Source: Planctomycetota bacterium (lineage in GTDB: Bacteria > Planctomycetota > Phycisphaerae > Sedimentisphaerales > Anaerobacaceae). From it: 6,728 nucleotides of DNA. This document shows positions 5,721-6,728 of the stretch, in pieces; the stretch's first letter is position 1; every line of letters begins with the position of its first letter. Location of the stretch: positions 4,243 to 10,970 of the forward strand of contig JAFNGF010000307.1 in the NCBI GenBank assembly GCA_017885385.1, given 5' to 3'. The position numbers and the translations under genes are program-made. The notes under the pieces are model-generated. The model worked only from the letters and a program-made list of their open reading frames with translations. It made no database searches and had not been told where the DNA came from.

Positions 5721-5747
5721 CAATTTGCAATCTTAGATTGTCAATTG
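5721..5747. terminator. Hairpin between convergent genes, possible bidirectional terminator
   Basis: CAATT-TG-CAATC-TTA-GATTG-TC-AATTG: two 5-bp stems separated by a 2x2 internal loop, with a 3-nt apical loop. It sits where both convergent transcripts end, but it is A/T-rich and lacks a T-run, so termination is only a suggestion. Confidence 0.3.
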
Positions 5748-5757
5748 CCAATTGCCG
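5721..5757. repeat. AATTG-type repeat between convergent genes
   Basis: Second AATTG-rich block (CAATT, GATTG, TCAATTG, CCAATTG units), related to 4311-4350. It fills the gap between the two convergent genes and extends into the beta-helix gene, supplying its last codons (AIGN) and TGA stop. Confidence 0.6.
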
Positions 5758-6595
5758 CCTCACTCATACTGGCGTAGGCCGTGCCTCCGTAGGCGCCCAT
5801 GTTCGCCCTTGCTCCGTTGGGCTTACGCTCGCCGGAGTAATCAGCCGACGGGTCGCCGCCGTCAACACAAGGGCTGGTGACATCATCAAGGACCCACACG
5901 TTATGCTGCGGCCAGTATCGGCCTCGCTGCGAGCGTAAGTGATAGTCGTTATTGTTGGGGTCGGCAAACAGGGGGTCGAGATTGATATTGCCCTCGCCCT
6001 GACCGCCGCCGGCAAGACAGCTGTATTGTGCCCGGCATTGAAATAGGTCGCCGTTGGTATTCTTCCAGAAAATGCCGCTGCTGATATTCGGCCGGCAGCT
6101 CCCGTATGCTCCGATACCGTATTCATTATGCACTATCGTGACATTAGTGATGGTGGGGGAAGCACCGGCGACGAAAACCGCCATCCTGCTGTTTGCAATA
6201 ATGAAATTCTTTAGCACGCTGCCGGGGCCTTCGCCGGTAGCAAAGCTGACGGCAAATTCACCCGGCGCCCTTAACGTGGCGGGGTCGGCGGCGCTTTTGA
6301 CGGTTATTGCTTTTGCCTTAAAACTTATCGCTGCGGTGTATACGCCCGGCCAGACTAAAACGCTGTCACCGTCTTTGGCGGAATCGATAGCCTTTTGGAT
6401 AGTGGCGAAGGCCTGCTCGCGCGTCAAACCATCGTTGTTATCGTTACCCTTAGCTGCGTCGACGTGAAAGCTCGTACCGGAGCGTAAGTCAGACACCAGA
6501 AGAGAGTCCGGCTGATTTTCGGCTGCGGAGCTCGGCCCGATAAGAGCCGCAGGCGCTATGGCTGCCACAACCAGTAAACCTACTATTAGCCTCAT
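5741..6595 (-). CDS. Secreted right-handed parallel beta-helix repeat protein
   Basis: 284 aa with an N-terminal signal peptide (MRLIVGLLVVAAIAPAALIG, likely cleaved near the SSAA at residues 22-25). The mature part opens with the standard start of pectate-lyase-like beta-helix proteins: FHVDAAKGNDNNDGLTREQAF (43-63) then DGDSVLVWPGVY (76-87). Short beta-strand rungs follow (AITVKSA, SVLKNFIIANS, PTITNVTIVHNEYGIG, PNISSGIFWKN) up to about residue 180, then INLDPLFADPNNNDYHL (204-220), and the tail SPCVDGGDPSADY...NMGAYGGTA (241-273). I associate this tail with secreted proteins of Planctomycetota. There are few rungs, and no catalytic residues, dockerin, PEP-CTERM or membrane anchor are visible. 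A polysaccharide-binding or surface role is therefore possible but unproven. The last residues (AIGN) and the stop lie in an AATTG repeat. Confidence 0.88.
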   Translation of the reverse strand: MRLIVGLLVVAAIAPAALIGPSSAAENQPDSLLVSDLRSGTSFHVDAAKGNDNNDGLTREQAFATIQKAIDSAKDGDSVLVWPGVYTAAISFKAKAITVKSAADPATLRAPGEFAVSFATGEGPGSVLKNFIIANSRMAVFVAGASPTITNVTIVHNEYGIGAYGSCRPNISSGIFWKNTNGDLFQCRAQYSCLAGGGQGEGNINLDPLFADPNNNDYHLRSQRGRYWPQHNVWVLDDVTSPCVDGGDPSADYSGERKPNGARANMGAYGGTAYASMSEAAIGN

Positions 6596-6602
6596 AACCC
6601 CT

Positions 6603-6610
6603 ACCTCCTT
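6603..6610 (-). promoter_or_regulatory. Strong ribosome binding site of the beta-helix gene
   Basis: AAGGAGGT on the minus strand, with 7 nt (AGGGGTT) before the ATG at 6595. It is a near-perfect Shine-Dalgarno, the best in the window, and supports this start and good expression. Confidence 0.8.
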
Positions 6611-6708
6611 CTCGAAATAGGCGCATTTTTACCGGAAGGCGGATTGTTGGCAGGGAATACCCGTTAGCTAAGAAATATAAGCTTTTTCACCACCTTCCTA
6701 TGGCTAAT

Positions 6709-6714
6709 AGTATA
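6709..6714 (-). promoter_or_regulatory. Possible -10 element upstream of the beta-helix gene
   Basis: TATACT on the minus strand, about 114 nt upstream of the ATG. The matching -35 would lie beyond the right edge, so it cannot be tested here. An interrupted inverted repeat (ACCCG-TTAGC at 6659-6668; GCTAA at 6703-6707 and CGGGT at 6716-6720) overlaps this leader. Confidence 0.25.
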
Positions 6715-6728
6715 CCGGGTTGCGACAG

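Noticed and set aside
5741..6126. Overlapping minus-strand 120-codon frame and plus-strand frames within the beta-helix gene
   Set aside because: They are shadows of the beta-helix gene, which has a signal peptide, a strong ribosome binding site and family motifs.

Overview
The window looks like a piece of an anaerobic bacterial genome, most probably Planctomycetota (Phycisphaerae-like). The clade call is an inference. It rests on a secreted beta-helix protein whose C-terminal DGGDPS...NMGAYGGTA tail I associate with that group, on an oxygen-sensitive glycyl radical enzyme, and on long spacers full of short palindromic repeats.

Left part (1-4444, all minus strand, transcribed right to left): a putative promoter (4416-4444) precedes a radical-SAM activating enzyme (4308-3397). 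Its stop overlaps by 8 nt the start of a glycyl radical enzyme (3404-1026) that closely resembles trans-4-hydroxy-L-proline dehydratase (HypD). After a 98-nt gap comes an M2-family (ACE-like) peptidase lipoprotein with a GTG start (927), which runs off the left edge. The activase installs the glycyl radical on the dehydratase. The peptidase could supply peptides upstream of hydroxyproline use, but that link is inference. A ~60-bp hairpin repeat occurs twice here: once right after the dehydratase stop and once in frame inside the lipoprotein gene.

Middle (4309-5320): about 1 kb that is mostly non-coding and rich in inverted repeats. It holds an AT-rich AATTG repeat, tandem GC-rich palindromes, a nested long stem followed by hairpins and T-runs on the minus strand (candidate structured RNA), and one plausible 66-aa membrane protein (5115-4915).

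Right part (5321-6728): a 131-aa two-segment membrane protein of unknown function on the plus strand converges on a secreted 284-aa parallel beta-helix protein on the minus strand. Only 24 nt separate them. The gap is part of an AATTG-type hairpin that also supplies the beta-helix gene's stop codon. The last ~130 nt are the beta-helix gene's leader, with a strong ribosome binding site.
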